Shown piece by piece: positions 26,662-35,882 of a stretch of 64,000 bases of DNA. Source of the DNA: Pseudomonadota bacterium (GTDB lineage: Bacteria > Pseudomonadota > Gammaproteobacteria > Burkholderiales > Chitinibacteraceae); NCBI GenBank assembly GCA_018261735.1, contig JAGTRM010000013.1:1-64000 (forward strand), written 5' to 3'. The position numbers and the translations under genes were made by a program. Under the pieces are notes generated by a model. That model was not told where the DNA came from. It worked only from the letters and a program-made list of their open reading frames with translations, and searched no databases. How positions within the stretch are numbered: position 1 is the stretch's first letter; the number at the start of each line of letters is the position of its first letter.

Positions 26662-27514
26662 ACTGCATTTCGTTGACCCGTCAGCCTTCGTTGCCATCGC
26701 AGCCTTGCTGGGCTTGCTGATCGGCAGCTTTCTCAACGTGGTGATCCATCGCATTCCCATCATGCTCGAGAACAACTTTCGGCATGAGTGCGCTTGCCTG
26801 GATTTGCCGGATGATCAGGCCCCCCCACAGGTTCAGCGCTTCAATCTGGTCGTACCGCGCTCAGCATGCCCCCATTGCGGTCACGCCATCAGCGCATGGG
26901 AAAACATTCCACTCATCAGCTGGCTGATCCTGCGCGGGCGTTGCCGCGGATGCAAAACCCCCATCAGTGCGCGCTATCCCTTGGTCGAGTTACTCACAGC
27001 AATGATCTCGGGATGGATTGCCTGGCGTTATGGCGCCTCACTGCAAAGCGCCGGCGCCCTGTTGTTTGCCTGGTCTTTGATTGCCCTGGTCTTTATCGAC
27101 GCCGACACCAGCCTGCTTCCAGACGATCTGACCCTGCCACTGGTCTGGCTGGGCCTGCTGTTCAACCTTGGTGGCGGCTTCGTGCCCTTGCCCGATGCCG
27201 TCATCGGCGCGATGGTCGGCTACCTTTCCCTCTGGAGTGTTTACTGGCTTTTCAAACTGGTAACCGGCAAGGAGGGCATGGGATATGGCGACTTCAAGCT
27301 CCTGGCCGCGCTTGGCGCATGGCTGGGCTGGAAGATGATCCCGGTCATCATCCTGCTTTCGTCGGTGGCAGGCGCAACGCTGGGCATCATCATGATTCTA
27401 TTGGCCCGTCATGGCATGGGGAAACCCATGCCATTTGGCCCCTACCTGGGTATTGCCGGTTTCATGGCGATGCACTGGGGCGCCCCGTTGCTGAGCTGGT
27501 ACGGCTTTGCCTAA
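26642..27514 (+). CDS. pilD: Type IV prepilin peptidase and N-methyltransferase PilD
   Basis: PilD cleaves the prepilin leader and methylates the new N-terminus. The 290-residue polytopic protein has the four-cysteine cytoplasmic loop (Cys76, Cys79, Cys101, Cys104: CPHC and CRGC) and the two catalytic aspartate motifs (FIDADTSLLPDDL and GYGDFKLLA). The start is a GTG overlapping the pilC end by 20 bases; a second GTG at 26654 would overlap less and is also possible. No prepilin gene is in the window. Confidence 0.95.
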   Translation: MLPLVDKLHFVDPSAFVAIAALLGLLIGSFLNVVIHRIPIMLENNFRHECACLDLPDDQAPPQVQRFNLVVPRSACPHCGHAISAWENIPLISWLILRGRCRGCKTPISARYPLVELLTAMISGWIAWRYGASLQSAGALLFAWSLIALVFIDADTSLLPDDLTLPLVWLGLLFNLGGGFVPLPDAVIGAMVGYLSLWSVYWLFKLVTGKEGMGYGDFKLLAALGAWLGWKMIPVIILLSSVAGATLGIIMILLARHGMGKPMPFGPYLGIAGFMAMHWGAPLLSWYGFA

Positions 27515-28124
27515 GCACTTGATTGTCGGGCTTACCGGAGGCATTGGCTCCGGGAAAAGCAGTGCCGCGAGACGGTTCCGCGAACTGGGCGTACGGGTGA
27601 TTGATACCGACGAGATCGGTCACGTGCTTTCGCACCCACCATCCCCCGCACTGCAACAAATTGCAAGCCGAATGGGGCAAGCGTTCCTGCTAAGTGATGG
27701 ATCACTGGATCGTACCCGCATGCGCAAGCACGTTTTTTCCAGCCCTGCGGCACGAGAAACACTGGAAGCCATCTTCCACCCACTGATCCGGCAGGAGGTC
27801 GAAAGACAAATCGGCGCAGAAACCTCCGCGCCTTATACGATTCTCGTTGTTCCACTGCTTTTTGAGACACAGCGGTTCCGTGCCTTGATCCAGCGCAGCA
27901 TCGTTGTAGACTGCAGCGAAGAGCAGCAAATAACCCGCGTCATGACTCGCAGCAGCCTTTCACGTACCGAAGTGATTGATGTCATGTCAACCCAGCTATC
28001 CCGCGAAAACAGATTAAACCTGGCTGATGACATCATTTGCAACAATGGAACGCTTGAGCAGCTTGAAGATCAGGTCGAACAGCTCCATCAACGCCTTCTG
28101 CTTCTGGCCAATAGCGTACAATAA
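27507..28124 (+). CDS. coaE: Dephospho-CoA kinase
   Basis: CoaE makes the last step of coenzyme A synthesis, phosphorylating the 3' hydroxyl of dephospho-CoA. The 205-residue protein starts at a TTG (27507) that overlaps pilD by eight bases and carries the P-loop GLTGGIGSGKS (Lys17), VIDTDEIGH and the lid region RSSLSRTEV. The pilD-coaE-zapD-yacG order is widespread in proteobacteria. Confidence 0.96.
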   Translation: MPKHLIVGLTGGIGSGKSSAARRFRELGVRVIDTDEIGHVLSHPPSPALQQIASRMGQAFLLSDGSLDRTRMRKHVFSSPAARETLEAIFHPLIRQEVERQIGAETSAPYTILVVPLLFETQRFRALIQRSIVVDCSEEQQITRVMTRSSLSRTEVIDVMSTQLSRENRLNLADDIICNNGTLEQLEDQVEQLHQRLLLLANSVQ

Positions 28125-28184
28125 CCAGTTTTCAAACGGGCGGCCTTGCTGCAGAATTGCATATCTTCACCGGACGGTGCCACA

Positions 28185-28943
28185 GTGATCCATTACGAGT
28201 TCCCCATTAATGAACGCATCCGGACGCTGCTGCGCCTGGAGGATCTCTATAATCGTACCGTGCATTACATCGGCCGCGAGCATGCGCTCGACCACCATAC
28301 GGCCTTGCTCGGCCTGTTTGAAATCATGGAAGTTGCAGGACGCGCCGACCTGAAATCCGATTTACTGCAGGAACTCGAACGCCAACGCCAACTACTGGTT
28401 TCACTGCGCAACAATCCGGATGTCTCTGAAGAAATTCTGGAAAATGTGCTATCGGAAATCGAAGGGACTCACGCGCGCCTGTTGGAAATGACTGGCAAGT
28501 TCGGGCAGCACCTGCGCGACAATGAATGGCTGATGACGATCAAGCAACGTGCAATCATCCCCGGGGGCGTGTGCGAGTTTGATCTGCCCTCCTATCATTA
28601 CTGGCGCAAACAAGGCTGCATGCAGCGCCAGGCCGATCTGCAGCGTTGGTGCGCCCCGCTGCTGCCGATCAAGCAAGGACTGGAAATCGTCCTGCGCCTG
28701 CTGCGCGACTCATGCAAGACCAGCCACTATGTCGCCAAACATGGTACGTTCCAGCAAATGTCGGGCGGGAAAACCATGCAGATGCTGCGTATTTCCTTGG
28801 CTGCAGACGTGGTGGCCGTGCCGGAGTTATCCGCCAACCGTTATGCCATCAACATTCGTTTCGTCAATCCCGCCACATCGGGAGAGCGCGCGAAAGTGGT
28901 AGACAGCGATATTCCCTTTGCTCTTGGATACTGCAATCTGTGA
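28185..28943 (+). CDS. zapD: Cell division protein ZapD
   Basis: ZapD bundles FtsZ filaments at the division ring. The 252-residue product reads [24 protein letters not shown] at its start and has YHYWRKQG and the C-terminal RYAINIRF region. I choose the GTG at 28185, since family members begin just before the [10 protein letters not shown] motif; an in-frame TTG at 28146 would add 13 residues without similarity. The stop overlaps the yacG start. Confidence 0.93.
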   Translation: MIHYEFPINERIRTLLRLEDLYNRTVHYIGREHALDHHTALLGLFEIMEVAGRADLKSDLLQELERQRQLLVSLRNNPDVSEEILENVLSEIEGTHARLLEMTGKFGQHLRDNEWLMTIKQRAIIPGGVCEFDLPSYHYWRKQGCMQRQADLQRWCAPLLPIKQGLEIVLRLLRDSCKTSHYVAKHGTFQQMSGGKTMQMLRISLAADVVAVPELSANRYAINIRFVNPATSGERAKVVDSDIPFALGYCNL

Positions 28944-29125
28944 GTTACGCACCGCGCAAGATCAACTGCCCGCAATGCGGCAAGGATACCCTCTTCCATC
29001 CGGACAACCCTTTTCGTCCGTTCTGCTCGTCCCGGTGCCGCCTGATTGACCTGGGCCAGTGGGCCGAAGAAAATTACCGCATCGCTACCGAACCAGAACC
29101 AGCCGGTCACGATTCTGTCATTTGA
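28940..29125 (+). CDS. yacG: DNA gyrase inhibitor / zinc-binding protein YacG
   Basis: YacG is a small zinc protein that binds GyrB and blocks gyrase in E. coli. The 61-residue product has the four zinc cysteines in CPQC and FCSSRC, followed by [13 protein letters not shown], the family signature. It begins at a GTG whose last two bases form part of the zapD stop (GTGA at 28940-28943). Confidence 0.93.
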   Translation: MSYAPRKINCPQCGKDTLFHPDNPFRPFCSSRCRLIDLGQWAEENYRIATEPEPAGHDSVI

Positions 29126-29156
29126 CAGTCATTCCCCTGTCACTTCATAGCTTTAA

Positions 29157-29187
29157 TGTTGAGCCAGTTCACTGGAGACACTCAACA
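29157..29187 (+). promoter_or_regulatory. Leader hairpin enclosing the ribosome-binding site of the OlsB-like gene
   Basis: TGTTGAG (29157-29163) pairs with CTCAACA (29181-29187), the last base being the A of the start codon. Inside, CCAG and CTGG (29164-29175) pair again. The Shine-Dalgarno GGAGA (29174-29178) lies partly in the inner stem and the bulge. The fold would hide the start of translation. Structure is predicted by eye. Confidence 0.5.
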
Positions 29188-29954
29188 TGTTGCAACTCGA
29201 CAGCATTCATCCGCAGCATAGCGGACATCGCATTTCATTCAGCCTCGCCCGCAACGAAGAAGAGGTTCGCGCAGCACAAGCACTGCGCTTCCGCGTCTTT
29301 GCCGAAGAAATGGGCGCCCGCGTCAAAGGCCGCGAACCGGGTCTGGATCAGGACTTGTTTGATCCGTATTGCGATCATCTGCTGGTTCAGAACGACGATA
29401 CCGGCGAAGTCATTGGCACTTACCGCATCCTGCGCCCGGAACAGGCCAAGCAACTGGGCAGCTATTATTCCGACACCGAATTTGACCTTACCCGGTTCAA
29501 GGGCTTGCGCGGTCAACTCGTCGAAGTTGGCCGCTCGTGCGTGCATCCGGACTACCGGACCGGCGCAGTCATCACGTTGCTGTGGGCCGGATTGGCACAA
29601 TACATGCAGGAACGCGGCTATCAATACCTGATGGGTTGCGCCAGCATGACCATGGTGGATGGCGGGCATTTGGCCGCAAGCCTGTACCAGCAACTTTGCC
29701 AAACCCATCTAGCCCCTGCGGAATGGCGGGTTACCCCACGCTGCCCGCTCGCGCTTGAGGCACTGAATCACCGCTTGCCCGCGGAAATCCCGCCGCTCAT
29801 CAAGGGTTACTTGCGCTTGGGCGCCATGATCTGCGGAGAGCCGGCCTGGGATCCGGACTTCAACACCGCCGACTTTCTGATTTTGCTGCCGATGCAGAAG
29901 CTCAACCAGCGTTATGCACGCCACTTCCTGAAAACCGATGTACGCGCCAATTAA
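29187..29954 (+). CDS. OlsB-like acyl-ACP-dependent N-acyltransferase (GNAT family)
   Basis: The 255-residue protein matches the family of ornithine lipid synthase OlsB and related acyl-homoserine-lactone-synthase-like GNAT enzymes: LRFRVFAEEMGAR, DPYCDHLLV, YRIL, and the conserved EVGRSCVHPDYR. OlsB adds a 3-hydroxyacyl chain to ornithine. It is followed by a PlsC/OlsA-type acyltransferase, which supports a two-step N-acyl then O-acyl lipid pathway. The amine acceptor is not proven by sequence. Confidence 0.83.
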   Translation: MLQLDSIHPQHSGHRISFSLARNEEEVRAAQALRFRVFAEEMGARVKGREPGLDQDLFDPYCDHLLVQNDDTGEVIGTYRILRPEQAKQLGSYYSDTEFDLTRFKGLRGQLVEVGRSCVHPDYRTGAVITLLWAGLAQYMQERGYQYLMGCASMTMVDGGHLAASLYQQLCQTHLAPAEWRVTPRCPLALEALNHRLPAEIPPLIKGYLRLGAMICGEPAWDPDFNTADFLILLPMQKLNQRYARHFLKTDVRAN

Positions 29955-30852
29955 ACGTCCGTACCCGCCGCAAAACGCAGGGAAATCCTGCCAGCGGGGG
30001 CCGGGCAAATTCTTTGCCACATCCCGGGCCAGGGTTGCAACCGGGATACGTTGCTGTCAGCGCATGATCCGTATAGCCGCGCATGTTTCTTCAGGTTTGT
30101 GCACGGTCTCCCTGCAATTTCCGCGCTATGGTCAAACGCAACGCGACCAGCGGATCAATCGTTGGTCCTATCGACTGACCGAAATGCTGGGGTTGCATGT
30201 CAAAGTATGCGGCGCGCCGCCCAAGAGCAGACAGCGGACTTTGATTCTTGCCAATCACATTTCCTGGGTCGATATTTTTGCACTCAACGCAGTCAGTACG
30301 GCACGTTTTGTGGCCAAATCCGAAGTCGGCAGCTGGCCCCTGATCGGACGGTTGTGCAAGGGGACAGGCACCCTGTTTATCGAGCGGGAAAACAAGCGGG
30401 ATACGGCGCGTCTCAACCATGAAATTGTGGCTGCGCTGGAGGCAGATCAAAACATTGCCGTTTTTCCAGAAGGCACCTCTTCCGACGGCACATCGCTGCG
30501 TCCGTTCCGCTCATCGCTGCTGCAACCTGCCATCGCATGCCAGACAATCATCCAGCCAGTCTACCTGCGCTACGTGGATGCCAATGGCAGCCTCTCTCGC
30601 ACAGCAGCGTATTGCGACGACATATCCTTTGGCACATCGATGTGGAACCTGCTGGCGGGAAAGGACATCACTGTAGAGCTGCACTATCTGGAACCCATTT
30701 CGGCCACCAGTTCAGACGACCGGCGGAAACTGACCAGCAGCATCGAAGCCCGTATCCGCGCCAAACAGTTGGAACTCAGTCCGGCAATGATGCACACGCA
30801 CCCAACGCCGGCACCTGAAATATCTCGCCATCATCCAGCCGAACCGCAGTAA
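29938..30852 (+). CDS. PlsC/OlsA-type 1-acylglycerol-3-phosphate or lyso-ornithine-lipid acyltransferase
   Basis: The product has the acyltransferase motifs NHISWVD (HX4D), the KSEVGSWPLIG segment and FPEGTSSDG, and an N-terminal hydrophobic helix. OlsA esterifies lyso-ornithine lipid; PlsC makes phosphatidic acid. Position after an OlsB-like gene favours OlsA. The start is uncertain: the ATG at 29938 overlaps the previous gene by 17 bases, while an ATG at 30064 (MIRIAAHVSSGL) matches where the domain usually begins. The 3' end overlaps the convergent apaH by 77 bases. Confidence 0.8.
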   Translation: MYAPIKRPYPPQNAGKSCQRGPGKFFATSRARVATGIRCCQRMIRIAAHVSSGLCTVSLQFPRYGQTQRDQRINRWSYRLTEMLGLHVKVCGAPPKSRQRTLILANHISWVDIFALNAVSTARFVAKSEVGSWPLIGRLCKGTGTLFIERENKRDTARLNHEIVAALEADQNIAVFPEGTSSDGTSLRPFRSSLLQPAIACQTIIQPVYLRYVDANGSLSRTAAYCDDISFGTSMWNLLAGKDITVELHYLEPISATSSDDRRKLTSSIEARIRAKQLELSPAMMHTHPTPAPEISRHHPAEPQ

Positions 30853-31597
30853 GCTGCCCTCCCCACACGCAGCCGGTATCCAGCGCCAGGACATTGCCAT
30901 CCAGAAACAGGCCGAGTGCAGACCAATGTCCACAGACCACCCGGCGAGTCTTTACCCGCGCGGGATGCACAAACCAAGGCAGCAGACCGGCCGGCGCCTT
31001 GACCAATTCCCCTTTGAACTTGAAATCCAGCGCCCCGTCGCTCTCCACCATGCGCATGCGCGTGAAAACATTCACGGCAAGACGCATCCGGTCAAGCGGC
31101 GCCAATCCCTCTTGCCACGACCGGGGTTGGTTTCCATACATGTGCGACATGAACCAATGGTAGTTATCACCCGAAAGGGCTGCACAAACCTCATCCGCGA
31201 GCTGTATAGCCGTATCTTCATCCCATGCTGGAAGGATGCCTGCGTGAACGATCAAAGCATCCTCAAGCACGATCAGTAAAGGTTGCGAACGCAACCAATT
31301 CAGCAATACCGGGGCATCATCCGCCTGCAAGACCGCATCCAGCGTATCTCCTCGTTTGGGTTTGGCCGTGCCAGTACCGCACGCCAATAGATGCAGATCG
31401 TGATTGCCAAGCACGGTTGAAACGTGATGCCTCTCCCGATAAGCCCATCGCAGAACATCCAGCGAAGCAGGGCCGCGATTGACAAGATCACCCACCAGAT
31501 ACAACCGGTCGAGTTCAGCGCTATAGCCGATTTTTTCCAATAATGCCTGCAGCTCTGCAAAGCAGCCCTGGACATCACCAATCACATAACGTGCCAT
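30776..31597 (-). CDS. apaH: Symmetrical bis(5'-nucleosyl)-tetraphosphatase
   Basis: ApaH splits diadenosine tetraphosphate to two ADP and can remove Np4 caps from RNA. The 273-residue protein has the phosphoesterase metal motifs GDVQGC (residues 7-12), GDLVNRG and GNHD, and LDTGCVWGGQLTAVRL near its end. Length is normal, so the 77-base tail overlap with the convergent acyltransferase gene is likely genuine. Confidence 0.96.
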   Translation of the reverse strand: MARYVIGDVQGCFAELQALLEKIGYSAELDRLYLVGDLVNRGPASLDVLRWAYRERHHVSTVLGNHDLHLLACGTGTAKPKRGDTLDAVLQADDAPVLLNWLRSQPLLIVLEDALIVHAGILPAWDEDTAIQLADEVCAALSGDNYHWFMSHMYGNQPRSWQEGLAPLDRMRLAVNVFTRMRMVESDGALDFKFKGELVKAPAGLLPWFVHPARVKTRRVVCGHWSALGLFLDGNVLALDTGCVWGGQLTAVRLDDGEIFQVPALGACASLPD

Positions 31598-31636
31598 AAT
31601 GCGCCATATATCAATAATAAATTTGAGGCGACCAAA

Positions 31637-32539
31637 TTGCTAAAAGCGCCACTACCCAACTTACCAAGCTGGATCGATCACTTTTCCCGGCAAGATATCC
31701 CTGTTCTTGCATATTCGCTTGAACGCATGCGCGAAATGAAGGACAAGCTGGATGACATCGATATCCGCGACATAGCCACCCTGATCAGACATGATCCGCT
31801 ACTTTCGCTGCGATTGGTCCGCTATCTGGAATCACGCCGTCATAACAGCCAGATCACTGATGTCACCACACTGGACCGCATTCTGCTCATGATTGGCACC
31901 AGTGGGTTTTTTCATGCGTTCAGCCACTCGCAGCCACTGGAAGTCCAGCTGGCGGACTACCCCGAGGCCGTGGAAGGCTGCAAACGGGTATGCAGCCGCG
32001 CTTATTTATCTGCGCGCATTGCCGAAGCCATTGCCACCAAACGCCACGACCTGGATCCTGCAGAGCTCACCACAGCAGTCTTGCTGCATAATACTGCTGA
32101 AATCCTGCTCTGGGTCGAAGCGCCTACCCTGGCCAATGAAATAGCCTCACTGCTAAAGCGCAATCCGGGAATGCGTAGCCGCGATGCACAAAAGCAAGTC
32201 CTCGGCATTACCTTGCATGAGCTGCATCTCGGTCTCCTGCAGGCATGGCGCCTGCCGAAACTGATGCAACATCTCCTGGATGAGCGCTTCGCGAATGAAC
32301 CGCGCGTTCGCAGCGTTTCCATCGCAACCAGTCTGGCCCGTCACCTTGTCAACAGCTGGTTCGATCCAGGACTTCCCGATGATTTTCTAAACATGGCAAA
32401 CCTGATCGGCACCACCCCTGAAGCCGCCTATCACCTGATCCAAAAAATCGCCCTAGCCGTAGCCGGTGAATGGGAATGGTATGGAATTCCCCCGGTTGCA
32501 GCCATGTTGGCCCAAGCAACCCCAGAAAATGTGCCCTGA
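31637..32539 (+). CDS. HDOD domain protein
   Basis: The 300-residue protein has an HDOD domain (about residues 15-215): LIRHDPLLSLRLVRYLESR, DVTTLDRILLMIGTSGF, and AVLLHNTAEILLWVEAP. HDOD proteins lack the metal-binding His-Asp pair of true HD hydrolases and usually work in signalling or secretion control. The start is a TTG at 31637, with GAGG nine bases upstream. It stands alone between divergent apaH and the terminator of the alpha operon. Target unknown. Confidence 0.85.
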   Translation: MLKAPLPNLPSWIDHFSRQDIPVLAYSLERMREMKDKLDDIDIRDIATLIRHDPLLSLRLVRYLESRRHNSQITDVTTLDRILLMIGTSGFFHAFSHSQPLEVQLADYPEAVEGCKRVCSRAYLSARIAEAIATKRHDLDPAELTTAVLLHNTAEILLWVEAPTLANEIASLLKRNPGMRSRDAQKQVLGITLHELHLGLLQAWRLPKLMQHLLDERFANEPRVRSVSIATSLARHLVNSWFDPGLPDDFLNMANLIGTTPEAAYHLIQKIALAVAGEWEWYGIPPVAAMLAQATPENVP

Positions 32540-32557
32540 TCCGGCTCCATAAATAAC

Positions 32558-32586
32558 AAAAAGCCAACCCGAAGGTTGGCTTTTAT
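32558..32586. terminator. Terminator shared by the HDOD gene and the alpha (rplQ) operon
   Basis: AAAAGCCAACC-CGAA-GGTTGGCTTTT forms a 9-bp stem with a tetraloop and A/T runs on both flanks. It sits between the convergent stops at 32539 and 32603 and can end both transcripts. Confidence 0.9.
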
Positions 32587-32602
32587 TGTGGAAGCATGCA
32601 AA

Positions 32603-32992
32603 TTACTCTGCAGCTTCTACAGCCTCTGCATCTTCCGGACGATCAACAAGTTCAACATACGCCATCGGCGCATTGTCGCCTTGACGGAAGCCGCACTTGA
32701 GGATGCGAAGATAGCCGCCATTACGAGCAGCATAACGCGGGCCAAGAATGTCGAACAGCTTTACCACGATCTCGCGGTCGCGAGTGCGTGAGAAAGCCAG
32801 ACGACGGTTGGCCAGAGACGGACTCTTGCCGAGAGTGATCAAAGGCTCAGCCACACGGCGAAGTTCTTTGGCTTTCGGAAGAGTTGTCTTGATAAGTTCA
32901 TGACGCAACAGAGCATTCGCCAGGTTGCGCAGCATCGCAAGACGATGACTCGTCGTACGATTCAGTTTGCGATTGGCAAGACGGTGACGCAT
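32603..32992 (-). CDS. rplQ: 50S ribosomal protein L17
   Basis: The 129-residue product starts [20 protein letters not shown] and has the family core [19 protein letters not shown] and [15 protein letters not shown]. It is the last gene of the alpha operon (rpsM-rpsK-rpsD-rpoA-rplQ), followed by a strong terminator. Confidence 0.98.
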   Translation of the reverse strand: MRHRLANRKLNRTTSHRLAMLRNLANALLRHELIKTTLPKAKELRRVAEPLITLGKSPSLANRRLAFSRTRDREIVVKLFDILGPRYAARNGGYLRILKCGFRQGDNAPMAYVELVDRPEDAEAVEAAE

Positions 32993-33019
32993 TTGTCAGT
33001 TCCTTTCTAAATCAGCCTG

Positions 33020-34003
33020 TCAGGGCTTTTCCAAGCCTGCCGGCGGCCAATTTTCAAGGCGCATGCCGAGGGAAAGACCCTTGGAGGCAAGCACTTCCTT
33101 GATTTCATTGAGCGACTTGCGGCCAAGATTCGGTGCTTTCAGGAGCTCGGTTTCAGTACGCTGGATCAGATCGCCGATGTAGTAGATGTTCTCGGCCTTC
33201 AGGCAGTTCGCGGAGCGAACCGTAAGTTCGAGATCATCAACCGGACGCAGCAGGATCGGATCGATCTGCGGCGCTTGCGGCTTCTCTTCAGGAGCAGGCG
33301 TGCCTTCCAGATCGGCAAAAACCGAAAGCTGGTCAATCAGCATGCGCGCAGCATCACGAACCGCTTGTTCCGGTTCGATCACCCCATTGGTTTCCACATC
33401 GATCACCAGGCAATCGAGGTCCGTGCGTTGTTCAACACGGGCACTTTCAACCTGATAGCTGACGCGGCGAATCGGGCTGAACGAAGCATCCAGCACGATA
33501 TTGCCAATAGTGCGGTTCTCATCTTTGGAAAGACGAGCTGGAGCGGGTTGATAACCGCGCCCCTTCTCGATTTTGATTTCCATGTTGAGCTTGCCGCCAG
33601 CAGACAAATGAGCAATCACATGATCAGGATTGATGACATCCACATCATGCGGAAGCTGAATGTCGCTTGCCTTAACCGGGCCTTCACCTTCTTTGGAAAG
33701 GGTCAGCACCACAGACTCGCGACCGTGCAACTTGAGTACAACGCCCTTCAGGTTCAGCAAGATATCAACGACATCTTCCTGCACACCATCAAGTGCGGAG
33801 TATTCATGCACAACACCTTCAATCTTTACTTCAGTCGGCGCGAAACCAGCCATGGACGACAACAGGATCCTGCGCAGGGCATTGCCGAGCGTGTGGCCAT
33901 AGCCGCGCTCGAAGGGTTCCATCACGACCTTGGCATGGGACGCATTTACTGCCTGCACATCGATAATGCGCGGCTTGAGCAATTCATTTGCGTTGATTTG
34001 CAT
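33020..34003 (-). CDS. rpoA: DNA-directed RNA polymerase subunit alpha
   Basis: RpoA nucleates core polymerase assembly and contacts promoters and regulators. The 327-residue protein has the N-terminal assembly domain (residues 1 to about 230, with [15 protein letters not shown]), a proline-rich linker and the C-terminal DNA-binding domain ([39 protein letters not shown]). Length is standard. It lies between rpsD and rplQ. Confidence 0.99.
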   Translation of the reverse strand: MQINANELLKPRIIDVQAVNASHAKVVMEPFERGYGHTLGNALRRILLSSMAGFAPTEVKIEGVVHEYSALDGVQEDVVDILLNLKGVVLKLHGRESVVLTLSKEGEGPVKASDIQLPHDVDVINPDHVIAHLSAGGKLNMEIKIEKGRGYQPAPARLSKDENRTIGNIVLDASFSPIRRVSYQVESARVEQRTDLDCLVIDVETNGVIEPEQAVRDAARMLIDQLSVFADLEGTPAPEEKPQAPQIDPILLRPVDDLELTVRSANCLKAENIYYIGDLIQRTETELLKAPNLGRKSLNEIKEVLASKGLSLGMRLENWPPAGLEKP

Positions 34004-34037
34004 ATGTCAGTATCCCTTGTCCAACGGATCAGGTTAA

Positions 34038-34658
34038 TTACTTGGAGTAGTATTCCACCACCAGCGATTCGTTGATATCGCTAGAGAGATCGGAACGCTC
34101 AGGCATGTTTTTAAACACACCTTCCATTTTCTTGGAATCCACCTGAACCCAGCTCGGGAAACCGATGCCTTCAGCCAGCGACAGCGCTTCCAAAACACGA
34201 GCCTGCTTTTTGGCTTTCTCACGAACCGACACAACATCACCAGGTTTAACCTGATAGGACGGAACGTTAACCACAACACCGTTCACCACGATTGCCTTGT
34301 GGGAAACCATCTGGCGAGATTCTGCGCGGGTGGAACCGAAACCCATGCGATACACGACATTGTCGAGACGCGATTCCAGAAGCTTGAGCAGGTTTTCGCC
34401 AGTCGAGCCTTTACGGCTGGAAGCAGCTTCAAAATAACGACGGAACTGACGTTCCAGAACGCCATAAATGCGGCGAATCTTTTGCTTCTCGCGCAGGTGC
34501 ACACCAAAGTCCGAAAGACGAGGGGTTTTGGCACCGTGCTGGCCTGGGGCTTGTTCCAGCTTGCACTTGCTATCGAGCGAGCGACGAGCGCTCTTGAGGA
34601 AAAGATCCGCGCCTTCACGACGGGAAAGTTTGCACTTGGGACCAATATAACGAGCCAT
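34038..34658 (-). CDS. rpsD: 30S ribosomal protein S4
   Basis: S4 starts 30S assembly and in E. coli represses the alpha operon by binding its leader. The 206-residue protein has the N-terminal [20 protein letters not shown] region without a zinc-cysteine cluster and the S4 RNA-binding domain ([20 protein letters not shown]). Confidence 0.98.
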   Translation of the reverse strand: MARYIGPKCKLSRREGADLFLKSARRSLDSKCKLEQAPGQHGAKTPRLSDFGVHLREKQKIRRIYGVLERQFRRYFEAASSRKGSTGENLLKLLESRLDNVVYRMGFGSTRAESRQMVSHKAIVVNGVVVNVPSYQVKPGDVVSVREKAKKQARVLEALSLAEGIGFPSWVQVDSKKMEGVFKNMPERSDLSSDINESLVVEYYSK

Positions 34659-34671
34659 TTATTACTCCAGG

Positions 34672-35064
34672 TCAGATACGACGCTTCTTCGGCGGACGGC
34701 AGCCGTTGTGCGGAATAGGCGTAACATCCGAAATGCTGGTGATCTTGAAGCCGAGTGCGTTCAAAGCGCGCACTGCAGATTCACGACCCGGACCCGGACC
34801 CTTGATACGAACTTCGAGGTTCTTTACACCATATTCTTGGGCAACTTTACCAGCCGCTTCCGCAGCGACTTGCGCAGCGAAAGGTGTACTCTTCCGAGAG
34901 CCTTTAAAACCAGCACCACCCGAGGTAGCCCAAGAAAGTGCATTCCCTTGGCGATCGGTGATGGTTATGATCGTGTTGTTGAAAGAAGCATGCACATGCA
35001 CGATCCCTTCAGACACGCTCTTTTTGACTTTCTTCCGTACACGCACTGTGTTTGCTTTAGCCAT
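34672..35064 (-). CDS. rpsK: 30S ribosomal protein S11
   Basis: The 130-residue product has [38 protein letters not shown] and the conserved C-terminus [16 protein letters not shown]11 forms part of the 30S platform. It lies between rpsM and rpsD in the standard order. Confidence 0.99.
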   Translation of the reverse strand: MAKANTVRVRKKVKKSVSEGIVHVHASFNNTIITITDRQGNALSWATSGGAGFKGSRKSTPFAAQVAAEAAGKVAQEYGVKNLEVRIKGPGPGRESAVRALNALGFKITSISDVTPIPHNGCRPPKKRRI

Positions 35065-35081
35065 ACTTGGAATCCTTCAAA

Positions 35082-35444
35082 TTACTTCTTGCCGGCGATC
35101 GGCTTGCGCGGACCCTTACGGGTACGTGCATTGGTGCGAGTACGCTGTCCACGAACTGGCAAACCCTTGCGATGACGGAAGCCACGATAGCAACCAAGGT
35201 CCATAAGACGCTTGATGTTCATCGTTACTTCCCGACGCAGGTCGCCTTCAACAGTGTACTTACCGATTTCGTCGCGCAGTTTGTCAAGCTCAGCATCGCT
35301 GAGATCCTTGACCTTCTTGGATGGCTCAACGGTAGTAGCAGCACAAATCGCATAAGCGCGAGTGCGGCCGATACCGAAGATAGCCTGAAGGCCGATCACA
35401 GTATGCTGATGATTAGGTATGTTAACCCCAGCAATACGGGCCAT
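35082..35444 (-). CDS. rpsM: 30S ribosomal protein S13
   Basis: The 120-residue product has [20 protein letters not shown], the helix-two-turns-helix region FGIGRTRA, and the basic end [18 protein letters not shown]. It contacts the P-site tRNA and the 50S. First gene of the alpha operon, 61 bases after rpmJ. Confidence 0.98.
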   Translation of the reverse strand: MARIAGVNIPNHQHTVIGLQAIFGIGRTRAYAICAATTVEPSKKVKDLSDAELDKLRDEIGKYTVEGDLRREVTMNIKRLMDLGCYRGFRHRKGLPVRGQRTRTNARTRKGPRKPIAGKK

Positions 35445-35505
35445 ACTTTCTTACCCCAGGTTAAAAAAGTTGCAAATTCTAACACCTAGAACCGATTGAT
35501 AGCAA

Positions 35506-35619
35506 TCAGCCTTGGCGCTGCTTGTGCCGCGGGTCCGTGCAAATCACGCGTACTACGCGATTGCGGCGGATGATCTTGCAATTGCGGCAGATCTTCTTGA
35601 CCGATGCCTGAACTCTCAT
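35506..35619 (-). CDS. rpmJ: 50S ribosomal protein L36 (zinc-binding form)
   Basis: A 37-residue protein, [19 protein letters not shown] onward, ending RHKQRQG. Cys11, Cys14, Cys27 and His32 form the zinc site of the C-plus form, so there is no obvious zinc-independent adaptation. It lies between infA and rpsM, as in other Betaproteobacteria. Confidence 0.97.
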   Translation of the reverse strand: MRVQASVKKICRNCKIIRRNRVVRVICTDPRHKQRQG

Positions 35620-35658
35620 CGTCTTTCCTTTTCGATCAAAAAATGAATTCCGGAATGA

Positions 35659-35877
35659 TTACTTGGCCCGGAATACGATGCGAGCCTTGGTCAGATCATA
35701 GGGAGTCAATTCCACTGTAACCTTATCGCCAGGAAGAATACGGATATAGTGCATCCGCATCTTCCCGGAAATGTGACCAAGTACCACATGTCCGTTTTCG
35801 AGTTTGACCCGGAACATTGCATTCGGCAACGTTTCCAGAACCTCACCCAACATTTGGATTACATCTTCTTTCGCCAT
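35659..35877 (-). CDS. infA: Translation initiation factor IF-1
   Basis: The 72-residue protein is a single S1-like OB fold: [40 protein letters not shown], and [18 protein letters not shown]-1 blocks the ribosomal A site during initiation. The ATG at 35877 lies five bases after the secY stop; the frame continues upstream only into the secY sequence. An infA between secY and rpmJ is typical of Betaproteobacteria and Gram-positives rather than enterics. Confidence 0.97.
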   Translation of the reverse strand: MAKEDVIQMLGEVLETLPNAMFRVKLENGHVVLGHISGKMRMHYIRILPGDKVTVELTPYDLTKARIVFRAK

Positions 35878-35882
35878 AACAC

